Assembly: GCF_000204925.1 (NCBI RefSeq)
Contig: NC_015435.1
Coordinates: forward strand, 124,001 to 188,000
DNA length: 64,000 nt
Source: Metallosphaera cuprina Ar-4
GTDB lineage: Archaea; Thermoproteota; Thermoprotei_A; Sulfolobales; Sulfolobaceae
Reading direction: 5' to 3'
Shown here: positions 1 through 11,357 of the stretch, piece by piece
Layout: every line of letters starts with the position of its first letter
Position numbering within the stretch: position 1 is the first letter of the stretch
The notes under the pieces: generated by a model
Databases searched by the model: none
What the model was told of the DNA's origin: nothing
What the model saw: only the letters and a program-made list of their open reading frames with translations
Translations under genes and position numbers: made by a program

Positions 1-755
1 AGATACCAATTCTAGCTGGTAGTACTTTAAGGATAGGAGGAGACTTGGTGTTAGGTGAGAGGATAAGCGGTGGCGTTGGATCTATTGGTAGATTAAAAGG
101 AGAACCTTTCTCGAGAAAGAGGATAGCAAAAGGTCAAAGTATAGTTATGACTGAAGGTAATGGAGGAGGAACTATATCTTCAATGGCAATATTCCATGGA
201 ATAGAGGGTGTTGTAGAGGAGACGCTGAAGATAAAGGATCTTGAGGCTTGTTCTATAATAAATAGTTCAAGAGATTTGGTTGTTTCAATGACGGACGTTA
301 CTAACGGAGGTATAAGAGGCGACGCATTGGAGATTTCAGAAATAACAAATCTTAGCCTAGTAATTAACGAGGAGCGATTTCTTGACCTTATAAATCCAAA
401 AATAAGGAAGGTCTTAGAAGAGTTGAGGATTGACCCTTTTGGCCTGTCTATAGATTCAATTCTCATATTCACCTACTATCCTGAGGAGGTTGTTCGAATC
501 CTGAACTCTAAAGGAGTTAGGTCTTCAGTTATAGGAGAGGTAGAGGAGTACAAAGGCTATCCGGTAGTAACAGAGAACGGGAAGGAAATGAGACCCTCAT
601 TCAGGGAGAGTCCTTATACCCCAATTAAAGCTTTGATAGGAAATAATACTAGATTCACTCTGGACGAAATAAAGAGGAAACTAGAAATCGCCTATCTAAA
701 CTCAGCTAAGAAGAAGGAAAAGGTATTGAAAAACTTAAAAGCAGAGAGTAATTAG
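1..755 (+). CDS. AIR synthase-related protein (PurM/HypE/SelD superfamily), 5' truncated by window
   Basis: The reading frame is open back to the window edge (in frame from nt 3), so only the C-terminal part, about 250 residues, is present; the TTG at 45 is probably not the start. The segment [18 protein letters not shown] resembles the glycine-rich C-terminal ATP-binding motif of the PurM/HypE/SelD (AIR synthase-related) superfamily. These proteins bind ATP and phosphorylate or activate small substrates, but the substrate of this lineage is not known to me. It ends in TAG overlapping a possible GTG start of the uS13 frame, so it probably leads the ribosomal transcript. Confidence 0.7.
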   Translation, partial: IPILAGSTLRIGGDLVLGERISGGVGSIGRLKGEPFSRKRIAKGQSIVMTEGNGGGTISSMAIFHGIEGVVEETLKIKDLEACSIINSSRDLVVSMTDVTNGGIRGDALEISEITNLSLVINEERFLDLINPKIRKVLEELRIDPFGLSIDSILIFTYYPEEVVRILNSKGVRSSVIGEVEEYKGYPVVTENGKEMRPSFRESPYTPIKALIGNNTRFTLDEIKRKLEIAYLNSAKKKEKVLKNLKAESN

Positions 756-772
756 TGGTTAAGACGGTATTA

Positions 773-1264
773 ATGTCTGAGTCACAGTTCAGGTACATCG
801 TTAGGTTATTTGGACAGGACGTAGATGGAACCATGAAGGTCCCTTATGGATTAGCAATGATTAAGGGAATAGGATACAATACTGCTAGGGTAATTTTAAT
901 GAAATTGAACATAGACAAGGACAGAAGGTTGGGAGAGCTTAACGATCATGAGCTTAAGAAAATAGAGGAGTTCCTTTCTAATAAAAGGTTAGAGACTTTG
1001 CCTTCATGGATGTATAATAGGAGGAAAGATCTTGAAACTGGATTAGATATGCACTACGTTACATCTGATTTGGTGTTTGTGGTCAGGAATGATATAGAGA
1101 GAGAGAAGAAGATAAAGAGCTGGCGTGGAATCAGACATTCATTAGGATTGAAGGTTAGAGGTCAGAGAACTAGAACAACAGGAAGGACAGGAACAACTAT
1201 AGGAGTTAAGAGATCTAAGGCTGCGCAGCCCTCTGGAGGGCAACAAGCCCAGCAGAAAGCTTAG
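773..1264 (+). CDS. rps13: 30S ribosomal protein uS13
   Basis: A 163-residue protein of the small subunit head that contacts tRNA and bridges the subunits. The N-terminus [19 protein letters not shown], the helix-two-turn-helix stretch [16 protein letters not shown] and the basic tail with [16 protein letters not shown] are typical of archaeal uS13. The ATG at 773 is preferred because the family begins at this residue; an in-frame GTG at 755 overlaps the previous stop and would add six residues. It is the first gene of a packed operon with uS4, uS11 and Rpo3, the archaeal counterpart of the bacterial alpha operon. Confidence 0.95.
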   Translation: MSESQFRYIVRLFGQDVDGTMKVPYGLAMIKGIGYNTARVILMKLNIDKDRRLGELNDHELKKIEEFLSNKRLETLPSWMYNRRKDLETGLDMHYVTSDLVFVVRNDIEREKKIKSWRGIRHSLGLKVRGQRTRTTGRTGTTIGVKRSKAAQPSGGQQAQQKA

Positions 1265-1272
1265 GTGAGATC

Positions 1273-1815
1273 ATGGGAGATCCTAAGAAAAGTAGGAGGA
1301 AATGGGAAGGTCCTGGGATGCCATGGCTATCTCAGGCTCTAAAGTCAGAACAGGAAATTATGGGAAGGTACGGTCTTAGAAACAAGAGAGAGATATGGCT
1401 TGCAAGAACGATAGTAACTGGCTACAGACATATGGCAAGGTCTCTGCTTGCTCTTCCCCCCTCGGAGAGGGCGATGAGGGAAAAGCAACTTTTATCGAAG
1501 CTCTATAAAATAGGTCTCCTTAAATCAGAGCAGTCATCAATAGATGACGTTTTAGGTCTGGAGGAGGAAAATCTGCTTGAGAGGAGACTACAGACTATTG
1601 TACATAGAAAAGGGCTAGCCAGGACCATATATCAAGCAAGACAGTTAATAGTACATGGGCACATTGCTGTGGGAGGAAGAAAAGTTACCTCCCCAGGTTA
1701 CATTGTAAAGAGAGACGAAGAGGATTCAATAGACTTTTATCCTATTTCTCCATTCAAATCAAACCCTCCAACTGAGAGTAAAGGTGAGGTAGATGTCGAG
1801 CAAAAGGGAAATTAG
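1273..1815 (+). CDS. rps4: 30S ribosomal protein uS4
   Basis: A 180-residue primary 16S rRNA-binding protein of the small subunit body. The N-terminus [17 protein letters not shown] is characteristic of archaeal uS4. The S4 RNA-binding fold is seen around residues 105-150 ([32 protein letters not shown]). The ATG at 1273 follows a GGTGAGAT ribosome binding site. The gene starts 8 nt after uS13 and overlaps the start of uS11 by 23 nt, so translation is probably coupled. Confidence 0.97.
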   Translation: MGDPKKSRRKWEGPGMPWLSQALKSEQEIMGRYGLRNKREIWLARTIVTGYRHMARSLLALPPSERAMREKQLLSKLYKIGLLKSEQSSIDDVLGLEEENLLERRLQTIVHRKGLARTIYQARQLIVHGHIAVGGRKVTSPGYIVKRDEEDSIDFYPISPFKSNPPTESKGEVDVEQKGN

Positions 1816-2191
1816 ATGGGGCCTAGCTAGGATATATGCATCGCAAAATAATACTATCATAACGATAACAGATATTACAGGAGCTGAGGTGGTATCGAAA
1901 GCCTCTGGAGGCATGATGGTTAAGGCAGATAGAGAAAAACCGTCTCCCTATGCTGCCATGTTAGCGGCCAATAAGGCTGCTGCAGAGGCCTTAGATAAAG
2001 GGTTAATGGCTATACACATCAAAGTTAGGGCACCCGGTGGAGCAGGGCCTAAAACTCCAGGACCTGGTGCTCAACCCGCAATTAGATCGCTCGCTAGATC
2101 AGGTTTCATTATCGGAAGAATAGAGGATGTAACTCCTATACCCCACGATACGATAAGGAGACCAGGAGGCAGGAGAGGAAGGAGAGTCTGA
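1793..2191 (+). CDS. rps11: 30S ribosomal protein uS11
   Basis: A 132-residue protein of the small subunit platform. It shows the family signatures [19 protein letters not shown], an alanine-rich helix ([17 protein letters not shown]) and the C-terminal [18 protein letters not shown]. The start lies inside the end of uS4 and has a GGTGAGG ribosome binding site. Length and sequence are ordinary for an archaeal uS11. The Rpo3 gene follows after one nucleotide. Confidence 0.97.
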   Translation: MSSKREIRWGLARIYASQNNTIITITDITGAEVVSKASGGMMVKADREKPSPYAAMLAANKAAAEALDKGLMAIHIKVRAPGGAGPKTPGPGAQPAIRSLARSGFIIGRIEDVTPIPHDTIRRPGGRRGRRV

Positions 2192-2192
2192 G

Positions 2193-2981
2193 ATGCCTAT
2201 TCAAGAGATAAAGAAGAGCAATTATTTTATTTCTCTTTTAACTAGTGGTTATCCCTTAGAGTTCGTAAATGCTGTGAGAAGGGCTTCAATGATTTACGTT
2301 CCTGTAATGGCTGTTGATGAAGTCTATATTGTTGAAAATAACAGTCCACTGTACGACGAAGTCTTAGCTCATAGGTTAGGACTGATTCCTTTTGATAGTA
2401 GAGAAGCGCTGGACTTTTACAGAAGACCGGAGGAATGTATTGACTGTGCAGAGAACTGTGAGAAGTGTTTTACCAAAGCGTACATTGAGGTTAGTGCGGA
2501 AGAGTCTCAAGTCATGGTTTACTCTAAAGATATAAGAACGGAGGATCCTAATGTGATTCCAATTAGCAAGGACATTCCTATTGTGCTTCTAGGTAAGAAG
2601 CAAAAGATATCTCTTGAAATGAGAATGAGACTAGGGTATGGAAAAGAGCACGCAAAGTTTAACCCTGTGACAATGGCTATAGTTAGATACAAACCTAAGG
2701 TTAAGGTTAATAGTAACTGTGAGAAAGCAGCAGAGGTCTGCCCGTACAAAGTGTTCTCATATGAGAATAATGAACTGAAAGTAGAAAACGAATTAGCTTG
2801 TACACTATGTGAAGAGTGTGTAAAATTCTGTCCAGGTATTACTGTTGAACCAGAGCCGGATAAGTACGTTCTTGAGCTCGAGTCTGTGGGTTCACTCGAT
2901 CCGAGGAGAATTTTAATAGAAGCAACAAAAAGTATACTGAACAAAGTCGAGGAGTTGAAAAAGAAGGTGGAGGCTCAATGA
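2193..2981 (+). CDS. rpo3: DNA-directed RNA polymerase subunit Rpo3 (D) with Fe-S domain
   Basis: A 262-residue alpha-like subunit that dimerises with Rpo11 to nucleate RNA polymerase assembly. The N-terminal alpha-like fold contains [21 protein letters not shown] (residues 24-44) and [10 protein letters not shown]. Cysteines 82, 85, 89 and 92 form one cluster. A ferredoxin-like insert carries Cys 176, 183, 203, 206, 209 and 213; the equivalent domain of Sulfolobus Rpo3 holds an Fe-S cluster. Its stop overlaps the ATG of eL18 (ATGA). Confidence 0.96.
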   Translation: MPIQEIKKSNYFISLLTSGYPLEFVNAVRRASMIYVPVMAVDEVYIVENNSPLYDEVLAHRLGLIPFDSREALDFYRRPEECIDCAENCEKCFTKAYIEVSAEESQVMVYSKDIRTEDPNVIPISKDIPIVLLGKKQKISLEMRMRLGYGKEHAKFNPVTMAIVRYKPKVKVNSNCEKAAEVCPYKVFSYENNELKVENELACTLCEECVKFCPGITVEPEPDKYVLELESVGSLDPRRILIEATKSILNKVEELKKKVEAQ

Positions 2982-3331
2982 AAAGGACAGGAAGTACTAA
3001 TATAGAGAAGAGAAAGTTGATACGTCTTTTAGGTAAGCAAAACAAGGGTATTTGGAAAGCTGTGGCAAAGGAGATTGACGTGCCGTCAAGGAAATCCAGA
3101 ATAATAAACCTTTATAAAATAAATAAGTTTACTAAAGACAATGACGTCGTGGTTGTCCCTGGAAAAGTGTTAGGCATAGGTAATCTGGACCATAGAGTTA
3201 CTGTAATAGCGCTCGATTTTTCGGCGAGTGCTTTAAATAAGATAAATAAGGCTGGAGGTAAGGCCTTACCTTTAACCAAGGGTCCAAATGAGCTTCAAAA
3301 CAAAGTTAACGTGAGGTTGATGAAAGGATGA
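2978..3331 (+). CDS. rpl18e: 50S ribosomal protein eL18 (L18e)
   Basis: A 117-residue archaeal/eukaryotic large-subunit protein. Recognisable segments are the basic N-terminus [16 protein letters not shown], the central [21 protein letters not shown] and the GGKALPL turn. The start overlaps the Rpo3 stop as ATGA and the stop overlaps uL13 in the same way, so it is translationally coupled on both sides. Nothing unusual is seen. Confidence 0.95.
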   Translation: MKRTGSTNIEKRKLIRLLGKQNKGIWKAVAKEIDVPSRKSRIINLYKINKFTKDNDVVVVPGKVLGIGNLDHRVTVIALDFSASALNKINKAGGKALPLTKGPNELQNKVNVRLMKG

Positions 3332-3760
3332 AGGACGTTATAATAATAGATGGAGAGAATCAGATTTTGGGAAGGCTCGCTTCCACTGTGGTAGGTTATC
3401 TAAAGGAAGGGTATAGGGTGGTCATTTTGAACTCAGAGAAGATAGTTATAAGCGGTCCACGGAATAGAGTGGTTAACGGTTATATGTTACTCTTTGGGAT
3501 AGGAACTTTATTCAATCCTTATAAGCAGGGAGTAAGAAGACCTAGATCTCCTATAAATATAGTGAAGAGGACTATTAGAGGTATGTTACCGAAGAATCAT
3601 AAAGGAGTTACCATGCTAAAGATGGTAAAGGTATATGTAGGAGTTCCGGAAGAGTTCAAAGGGAAAGAGGTCATTAGATTGGAGGACGCTGATGCGAACA
3701 GATTGGGTGGTAAATATATCACTGTGGGGGAGCTATCTAAAGTTCTGGGGTGGAAAGTAA

Positions 3761-3771
<11 letters not shown>
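3328..3771 (+). CDS. rpl13: 50S ribosomal protein uL13
   Basis: A 147-residue large-subunit protein. It begins with [17 protein letters not shown], the classic uL13 N-terminus, and contains [21 protein letters not shown], the conserved basic core. It overlaps the end of eL18 by 4 nt and the start of uS9 by 11 nt, continuing the same transcript. Length is typical for archaea. Confidence 0.96.
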
Positions 3772-4380
<609 letters not shown>

Positions 4381-4389
4381 GTGATATAA

Positions 4390-5067
4390 ATGAGCGAGAA
4401 CGAAAGAGGTACTCAATTAACAGAGGAAGAGAAAGAAGAACTCCAAAGAGGAGAGAAAGGAGCTATTATAGAGTTACTTGTCCCATTGGACAACTATCTC
4501 TCTGCTGGCGTTCATATAGGAACTCATACGTGCACTAGATACATGGAAAGGTTCATTTATAGGGTTAGACCTGAAGGATTATATGTTTTAGATGTAAGGA
4601 AAATAGATGAAAGGTTAAGAATAGCCGCTAAGTTTCTCTCCAGATTTCAGCCCCAATCAATATTAGCGGTAGCTTCTAGGCCATACGCGTTTACTCCTGT
4701 GCAAAAGTTCGCTGAAGTTGTTGGCGCTAGATCCGTAGTAGGGAGGATGATACCTGGAATGCTCACTAACCCGTATCTAGAAGATTTCATTGAACCTGAG
4801 GTTTTGCTAGTCTCTGATCCTAGAACTGATGTACAAGCTATCAAGGAGGCTGCAGACATGGGGATTCCCGTAGTGGCGTTTTCAGATACAGACGCTAAAG
4901 TAGATTACGTTGATTTGATAATACCCTCCAACAATAAGGGGAGGAAATCATTAGCCCTTTTATATTGGGCTCTAGCCAGACAGGTGTTGAGGGAAAGGAA
5001 AGAGATAAGTGCAGACGGCAACATTCCGGTTAAAGTTGAAGAGTTTGAGGTGAAACTATCCCAGTAA
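4390..5067 (+). CDS. rps2: 30S ribosomal protein uS2
   Basis: A 225-residue small-subunit protein. Typical segments are [20 protein letters not shown], the [18 protein letters not shown] strand-helix, [13 protein letters not shown] and [35 protein letters not shown] ribosome binding site precedes the ATG at 4390. It is the last ribosomal protein gene of this run, and its 3' end is used by the MEMO gene that follows in another frame. Confidence 0.96.
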   Translation: MSENERGTQLTEEEKEELQRGEKGAIIELLVPLDNYLSAGVHIGTHTCTRYMERFIYRVRPEGLYVLDVRKIDERLRIAAKFLSRFQPQSILAVASRPYAFTPVQKFAEVVGARSVVGRMIPGMLTNPYLEDFIEPEVLLVSDPRTDVQAIKEAADMGIPVVAFSDTDAKVDYVDLIIPSNNKGRKSLALLYWALARQVLRERKEISADGNIPVKVEEFEVKLSQ

Positions 5068-5906
5068 GAAGACCAGCGGTAGCTGGATCTTTTTATGAGG
5101 ATGAACCTCAACAGTTGAAAAAAAGGATAGAGTGGTCCTTCCTCCATAATTTGGGTCCTGGAGAGATTCCACAAGAGCGAAGAAGAAACAGAAAGAATCC
5201 ACTTTTTATTGTCCCGCATGCAGGATACATATATAGTGGTCCCATCGCTTCTAACTCCTATTATTACTTAGTTCAAGAAGGTAAACCAGACCTGGTGATC
5301 ATTCTAGGCCCTAACCATACAGGCTACGGGTCATGGGTGTCAATTTGGCCTGAGGGAGAATGGAGAACTCCTTTAGGTTCTTATAACGTAGATCAGAAAC
5401 TTGTAAAGGAACTTGTATCCGTCTCAGAAGTGATTGATATAGATGAAAAGGCTCATTTATACGAGCACTCTATCGAAGTTCAATTGCCATTTTTACAGTA
5501 CTTCTTCAACGATCTTCGTATCTTACCGATAGTCGTTTTGATGCAAACGCCCGAGATCGCTGAGTCGATAGCTGAGGGTATTTGGAGGTTCATTAACAGA
5601 CACTCAGACCTTGATATAGTGGTGTTAGCTAGTTCTGATCTAAATCATTACGATCCTCATGAAGTTACCATGGCAAAAGATGATTTGGTCATTAGGAAAG
5701 TTGAAGAACTAGATCATAAGGGACTTTACAGGGTCATAGAGGAGCAAGACGTAACAGTTTGTGGATACGCTCCAATAATGGTATCATTAATTTTGGCTAA
5801 GAAGATGAACAAGAGGCCGTACATTCTTAGACACGCGACTTCTGGTGATACGTCTGGAGACAAATCGTCTGTGGTAGGTTATCTTGCAGCTAGATTCGGT
5901 GATTGA
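5058..5906 (+). CDS. MEMO1 family protein (AmmeMemoRadiSam/MEMO superfamily); start codon non-canonical
   Basis: This is a MEMO-fold protein related to class III dioxygenases; its archaeal role is not established. Conserved segments are [39 protein letters not shown] and VCGYAPIM, which supply the conserved His and Cys residues. The family N-terminus, [14 protein letters not shown], is encoded from 5067, upstream of every in-frame ATG, GTG or TTG; the first of these is TTG 5115, after the motif. The frame is open only from 5049. An ATC at 5058, just after a GAGGTGA ribosome binding site at 5047-5053, is the best candidate and gives 282 residues, a normal family length. It overlaps the uS2 end. 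Confidence 0.85.
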   Translation: MPVRRPAVAGSFYEDEPQQLKKRIEWSFLHNLGPGEIPQERRRNRKNPLFIVPHAGYIYSGPIASNSYYYLVQEGKPDLVIILGPNHTGYGSWVSIWPEGEWRTPLGSYNVDQKLVKELVSVSEVIDIDEKAHLYEHSIEVQLPFLQYFFNDLRILPIVVLMQTPEIAESIAEGIWRFINRHSDLDIVVLASSDLNHYDPHEVTMAKDDLVIRKVEELDHKGLYRVIEEQDVTVCGYAPIMVSLILAKKMNKRPYILRHATSGDTSGDKSSVVGYLAARFGD

Positions 5907-6503
5907 GGCACCATTAATTATTTCTGGAACGTTGCTCAATGGGGTTAACAATCCTTTACTTATCGTCCGTGGGAGGTTTATATACTCTCGATTGGAAACT
6001 CCCATATGGTGGGCCAGTTTTCTCGAAATTTTTAAGGAAGCTACCGGTTTTAATCCAATTCCCATTAGGATAGGGGACATCCCTTTAATCTCGCAATATG
6101 CCGTAGCCTCTCTACAAGCCATCAGACACCTAAGCGATAAACTGGAGCTTACAGAGGAGGAGGTTTGGAGCACTTTGGATCTTATAGACCAGGCAATGTT
6201 CAATTTTGACGTATTGAAGGGTATAAGGTACGTTCAGAGATTTTCATCTTCCATTTTGTATAGATCATCAGAGGACCCTGTAATTGTAAACGTAAAGCCT
6301 CTTAAAGTTAGGAAACTAATGAGTTACCCAATAGATGAGCCTAGATTCTTAGACAGTTCAATTGTTCACTTGTCCGGATTTTTACCCGTTAAGCTTAGTT
6401 CAGATTTTTCAGAAGCGAACGTTGATGCTGAAAATGGACTTTGGAGAATGCTTTATGGGCTTCCAGCGCCACCCGGCAAATTCAAGTGGGTGTGGGACCT
6501 GAA

Positions 6504-8274
<1,771 letters not shown>

Positions 8275-8275
<1 letters not shown>

Positions 8276-9258
8276 TGGAACTAGAAAAATATCTTGGAGA
8301 GGTAATAACGCAAGTCAATGAAACCATTGATAAATATATTCAAGGAGATGTGCCGGAGCTATACGAAGCTTCAAGGTACCTATTAAAGGCAGGAGGGAAG
8401 AGACTACGTCCGTTGATGGTGGTTCTCTCTTCAGAACTTCTAGGTGGTAGCAGAGATAGGGCTATTTTAGCTGGAGCAGCGATAGAAGTATTGCACAATT
8501 TTACATTAATTCATGACGATATTATGGACCAAGATACGACCAGAAGAGGATTACCCACGGTTCACGTTAAGTGGGGGATCCCAACCGCGATTTTAGCTGG
8601 GGACCTATTACATGCAAAGGCCTTTGAGTTAATTACTGAATCAATAAAGGGACTTCCAATTGATTTGGCTTACAGGGCACTGAACTGCTTCTCAAGATCA
8701 ATAGTCATCGTTTCAGAAGGACAGGCAATGGACATGGAGTTCGAGAGAAGGTGGGACGTTACCGAGAATCTGTACCTAGAAATGATAAGGAAAAAAACGG
8801 CCCAACTTTTCGCATGTTCAGCTCACTTAGGTGGTCTTTTAGCTAATGGTACAAATGAAGAAGTAAACAGTTTATATGATTTTGGAGAAAAAATTGGAAT
8901 AGCATTTCAAATAATGGATGACATTCTAGGGATTACCGCAGATGAAAAGGAGTTAGGCAAACCTCTTTATAGCGATATAAGAGAGGGGAAAAAGACGATA
9001 CTTCTAATCAAAGCGCTTGAAAGAGCTAACGAACATCAAAGGAAAACCATAATGAACGGTATGGGCTCAAGCGAAGTTTCAACACTAAGTAGTGTAGCTT
9101 CTTTGCTATCCGAACTGTCTTTAGATTACTCCCAGCAACTAGTTAGGAAGTATTATGAAAACGCACTAAGGTCTCTATCAAAAGTGAGGTCTCGCAATCA
9201 ATTGGCCCTTGATGGATTAAGAGCGATTGCGGATTTAATAATAACAAGGCGAAAATAA
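8275..9258 (+). CDS. gds: Geranylgeranyl diphosphate synthase (trans-isoprenyl diphosphate synthase)
   Basis: A 327-residue head-to-tail prenyltransferase making GGPP for archaeal ether lipids. The first aspartate-rich motif, LIHDDIMDQD, and the second, FQIMDDILGITAD, are intact, together with GGKRLRPLM and GKPLYSDIREGKKT. A phenylalanine lies five residues before the first Asp of the first motif, a position known to set chain length. The ATG overlaps the isomerase stop as TAATG. Confidence 0.96.
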
Positions 9259-10221
9259 TTGTTAGAACTACTAATACCTATTTTAATTACTGTTTTGGTA
9301 ACACTTATTACAACAAGGTGGACAATAAACGCGTCAAAAGAAAAGGGATTTGTAGGTGTTGATGTGAACAAATTAGAGAAACCCAAAGTTCCTATACTGG
9401 GAGGTATCGGAATATTAGCTGGATTTGTAGGAGGTAATTTCGCCTTAATCGTAATAGATCAAAAGTTCACTGGAATTATAACGGCGGTTTTAGTATCATC
9501 TCTAATAATCGGCTTCATAGGAATGTTAGACGATGTTTTTAATCTTAAACAGTCCTTGAGGGCCGTCACTCCTGTTTTCGCCTCCGTTCCTTTAGCTATA
9601 TACAGTGTTGGTCACTCTACTATATCGATACCGTTCATTGGTCCAGTAAATTTTGGCTTATTATATTATATATTAATAATTCCTGCAGCTCTAACTATAA
9701 CCTCTAACGCGTTTAATATGTTAGAAGGGCTAAACGGATTAGGAGTAGGAATGGGAATAATTATGGCGCTCACTCTAACTCTATTAGGCCTTAGAGGTAA
9801 AGGTGTTACCTTTGTGTCAGGAGAAATGGCATTAATCCTCGCAGTATCTTTGCTTACATTCCTATATTTCAATAAATATCCTGCTAAGATATTTCTCGGT
9901 AACATAGGCACCTATCTTATAGGTTCTGCGATAGGTGCCATTGGAATAAGCGGGTACTTTCTTACTGCATTAGCATTTCTTTTCATTCCTTACGTGATTG
10001 AATTTATATTAAAAGCAAGAACAAAATTTAAGGGGGTTTCATTTGGTAATGTAAATGAAGATGGGACCCTATCGTGGACCGAATATCCTAATTCAATAAC
10101 TCACGTAATTATGAAGATGGGAAGATTTAAGGAATATCAGATAGTTGCCATTATATGGGGTATAGAAATAATAATGGCTATCCTTGCGTTCATATTTCAA
10201 ATAACAGTAATAAAACTTTAA
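9259..10221 (+). CDS. aglH: AglH-like dolichyl-phosphate GlcNAc-1-phosphate transferase (MraY/WecA/Alg7 family)
   Basis: A 320-residue polytopic membrane protein with about ten hydrophobic segments. Family motifs are VDVNKLEKPKVPILGG near the N-terminus, MLDDVFNLKQSLR with the aspartate pair, NAFNMLEGLNGLGVGMG, and KIFLGNIGTYLIGSAIGA. It probably transfers GlcNAc-1-phosphate to dolichyl phosphate as the first step of N-glycan assembly, as shown for AglH in Sulfolobus acidocaldarius. The TTG at 9259 directly follows the GGPP synthase stop. Its place after GGPP synthase fits use of the polyprenyl product. Confidence 0.92.
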   Translation: MLELLIPILITVLVTLITTRWTINASKEKGFVGVDVNKLEKPKVPILGGIGILAGFVGGNFALIVIDQKFTGIITAVLVSSLIIGFIGMLDDVFNLKQSLRAVTPVFASVPLAIYSVGHSTISIPFIGPVNFGLLYYILIIPAALTITSNAFNMLEGLNGLGVGMGIIMALTLTLLGLRGKGVTFVSGEMALILAVSLLTFLYFNKYPAKIFLGNIGTYLIGSAIGAIGISGYFLTALAFLFIPYVIEFILKARTKFKGVSFGNVNEDGTLSWTEYPNSITHVIMKMGRFKEYQIVAIIWGIEIIMAILAFIFQITVIKL

Positions 10222-10334
10222 TCTTTACAAGAGTGTTTAAATTGTAAAACTGGATTAGTTTGTTTTTTCCCATTATTTTGAGAATAAATAGGACACCAAG
10301 TTAGGGTTCAACATAACTAAGAACCGAAATAACG

Positions 10335-10407
10335 CGCCGCGGGACGGACTCGAACCGTCGACCGCTCGGTTAACAGCCGAGCGCTCTGCCAGCTGAGCTA
10401 CCGCGGC
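10335..10407 (-). tRNA. tRNA-Asn (GTT)
   Basis: A 73-nt cloverleaf read on the minus strand from 10407. The acceptor stem is GCCGCGG/CCGCGGC with discriminator G, the D arm is AGCTCAGCTGGCAGAGC, the anticodon stem CTCGG/CCGAG encloses CTGTTAA (anticodon GTT), and the T arm contains GGTTCGAGTCC. No intron and no encoded CCA. A TATA-like ATTTAAAA at 10433-10440 lies about 29 nt upstream. Confidence 0.97.
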
Positions 10408-10543
10408 ACGTTGATTATAAAAATGACAAGCCATTTAAAACTTTCTGATATCACGTTATAGTTGATGTAACTCTCTCAAATGAAGTAAGAGTCTGTGTTT
10501 CTAATTAGGTTGTATAATTAAGAATTATACAGAAATTAAAAGA

Positions 10544-10619
10544 TGGGGCCGAGGGGATTTGAACCCCCGATTACCAGGGCCCAAGCCTGGCGTCCTGGCC
10601 CAGACTAGACGACGGCCCC
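10544..10619 (-). tRNA. tRNA-Pro (TGG)
   Basis: A 76-nt cloverleaf read on the minus strand from 10619. The acceptor is GGGGCCG/CGGCCCC with discriminator A. The anticodon stem CCAGG/CCTGG encloses CTTGGGC (anticodon TGG), and the T arm contains GGTTCAAATCC. No intron and no encoded CCA. A GATTTAAG element at 10644-10651, about 30 nt upstream, is a plausible TATA box. Confidence 0.97.
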
Positions 10620-10767
10620 TAACTTCAGATAATGAGTTTCAGCGATTTAAGCTTAATCTTGATGAGGTCAGAGAGTTACTTCACGTCAATGTAGGGTTGG
10701 CAATAAAAGGAGAAAAGTATGGATGATATCTAAATAAAAAATGAACTTCTTTAATATTTTAGAATCC
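10620..10767. other. Intergenic stretch between tRNA-Pro and the L7Ae gene
   Basis: Apart from the presumed tRNA-Pro TATA element near 10644-10651, I see no gene, box C/D pair or repeat here. The AT-rich part at 10730-10760 contains T-rich runs on the minus strand just after the L7Ae stop, which would suit archaeal transcription termination. Confidence 0.4.
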
Positions 10768-11145
10768 TTAGGATTTGCCGATTAGTTCAGACACTCTCTT
10801 AATTACCTCATCAAGTATATCTTTTCCTTGTCCTGGATCAGTTATAGCAGCCGCAGCAGCACCTACCTGTAGCCCGCAAGCTTCTCCAATTCCTTTCTTA
10901 GTTGGTACGTAAATGTAGGATATTTTCTTCTCTTCGCATAATGGAGGTAAATGGGCTACTATTTCCTCAGGTTGGACATCTTCTGCTATGATTACTAACT
11001 TTGCATTTCCTCTCTCTACAGCCTTTGTAGCTTCGTTTGTACCCTTTCTTATCTTTCCCGTCTCTTTTGCTTTCTTAAGGGCTTCAAGAGCTTTCTCCGC
11101 CAATTCAGGCGGAACATCAAATTTTACATAAGATGGTTTTGCCAT
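10768..11145 (-). CDS. rpl7ae: 50S ribosomal protein L7Ae (kink-turn binding)
   Basis: A 125-residue RNA-binding protein of the large subunit, box C/D and H/ACA RNPs and archaeal RNase P. The core [19 protein letters not shown] contains the kink-turn contact residues, followed by [19 protein letters not shown] and [16 protein letters not shown]. The ATG at 11145 has a strong GGAGG ribosome binding site and sits behind a leader with TATA-like sequence around 11191-11206, unlike the leaderless genes nearby. The leader contains a possible kink-turn (see the separate entry). Confidence 0.97.
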   Translation of the reverse strand: MAKPSYVKFDVPPELAEKALEALKKAKETGKIRKGTNEATKAVERGNAKLVIIAEDVQPEEIVAHLPPLCEEKKISYIYVPTKKGIGEACGLQVGAAAAAITDPGQGKDILDEVIKRVSELIGKS

Positions 11146-11147
11146 TG

Positions 11148-11177
11148 GCGTTCATCCTCCTACTTATGTCGTCACGC
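11148..11177 (-). promoter_or_regulatory. Candidate kink-turn element in the L7Ae 5' leader
   Basis: On the minus strand GCGT (11177-11174) followed by GA faces GATGA followed by ACGC (11151-11148). The 4-bp stem flanks tandem GA steps, one of them behind a three-nucleotide GAT, as in a kink-turn. The GGAGG ribosome binding site lies inside the loop side. L7Ae is known to bind kink-turns, and autoregulation through its own leader has been reported in Sulfolobus. The inner (C) stem is weak here, so this is a suggestion. Confidence 0.35.
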
Positions 11178-11357
11178 AATTTGATTGAATGTATTATAAA
11201 TTATAAAGTTACTTATCGGGTGCTCTATTGGGAAGTTCAAAAGAAATATCAAATTAGCAAAAATTCTTTCGTAAAACCAGTTTAAAATTTTCAACCAATA
11301 ATAAGACTAAAAACAAATAAAGGACAAAAGAGAAGGCTCCTCAGTTATTAGATAGAT

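Noticed and set aside
134-472. Antisense ORF in the AIR-synthase-related gene
   Set aside because: Opposite-strand shadow of a recognisable domain, with no start signals.
2519-2944. Long antisense ORF in the Rpo3 gene
   Set aside because: It is a shadow frame of a well-supported gene, low in sense and without family match.
10335-10619. tRNA-associated integrated element
   Set aside because: Both tRNA genes are intact, with no integrase, tRNA-end repeat or foreign genes beside them.
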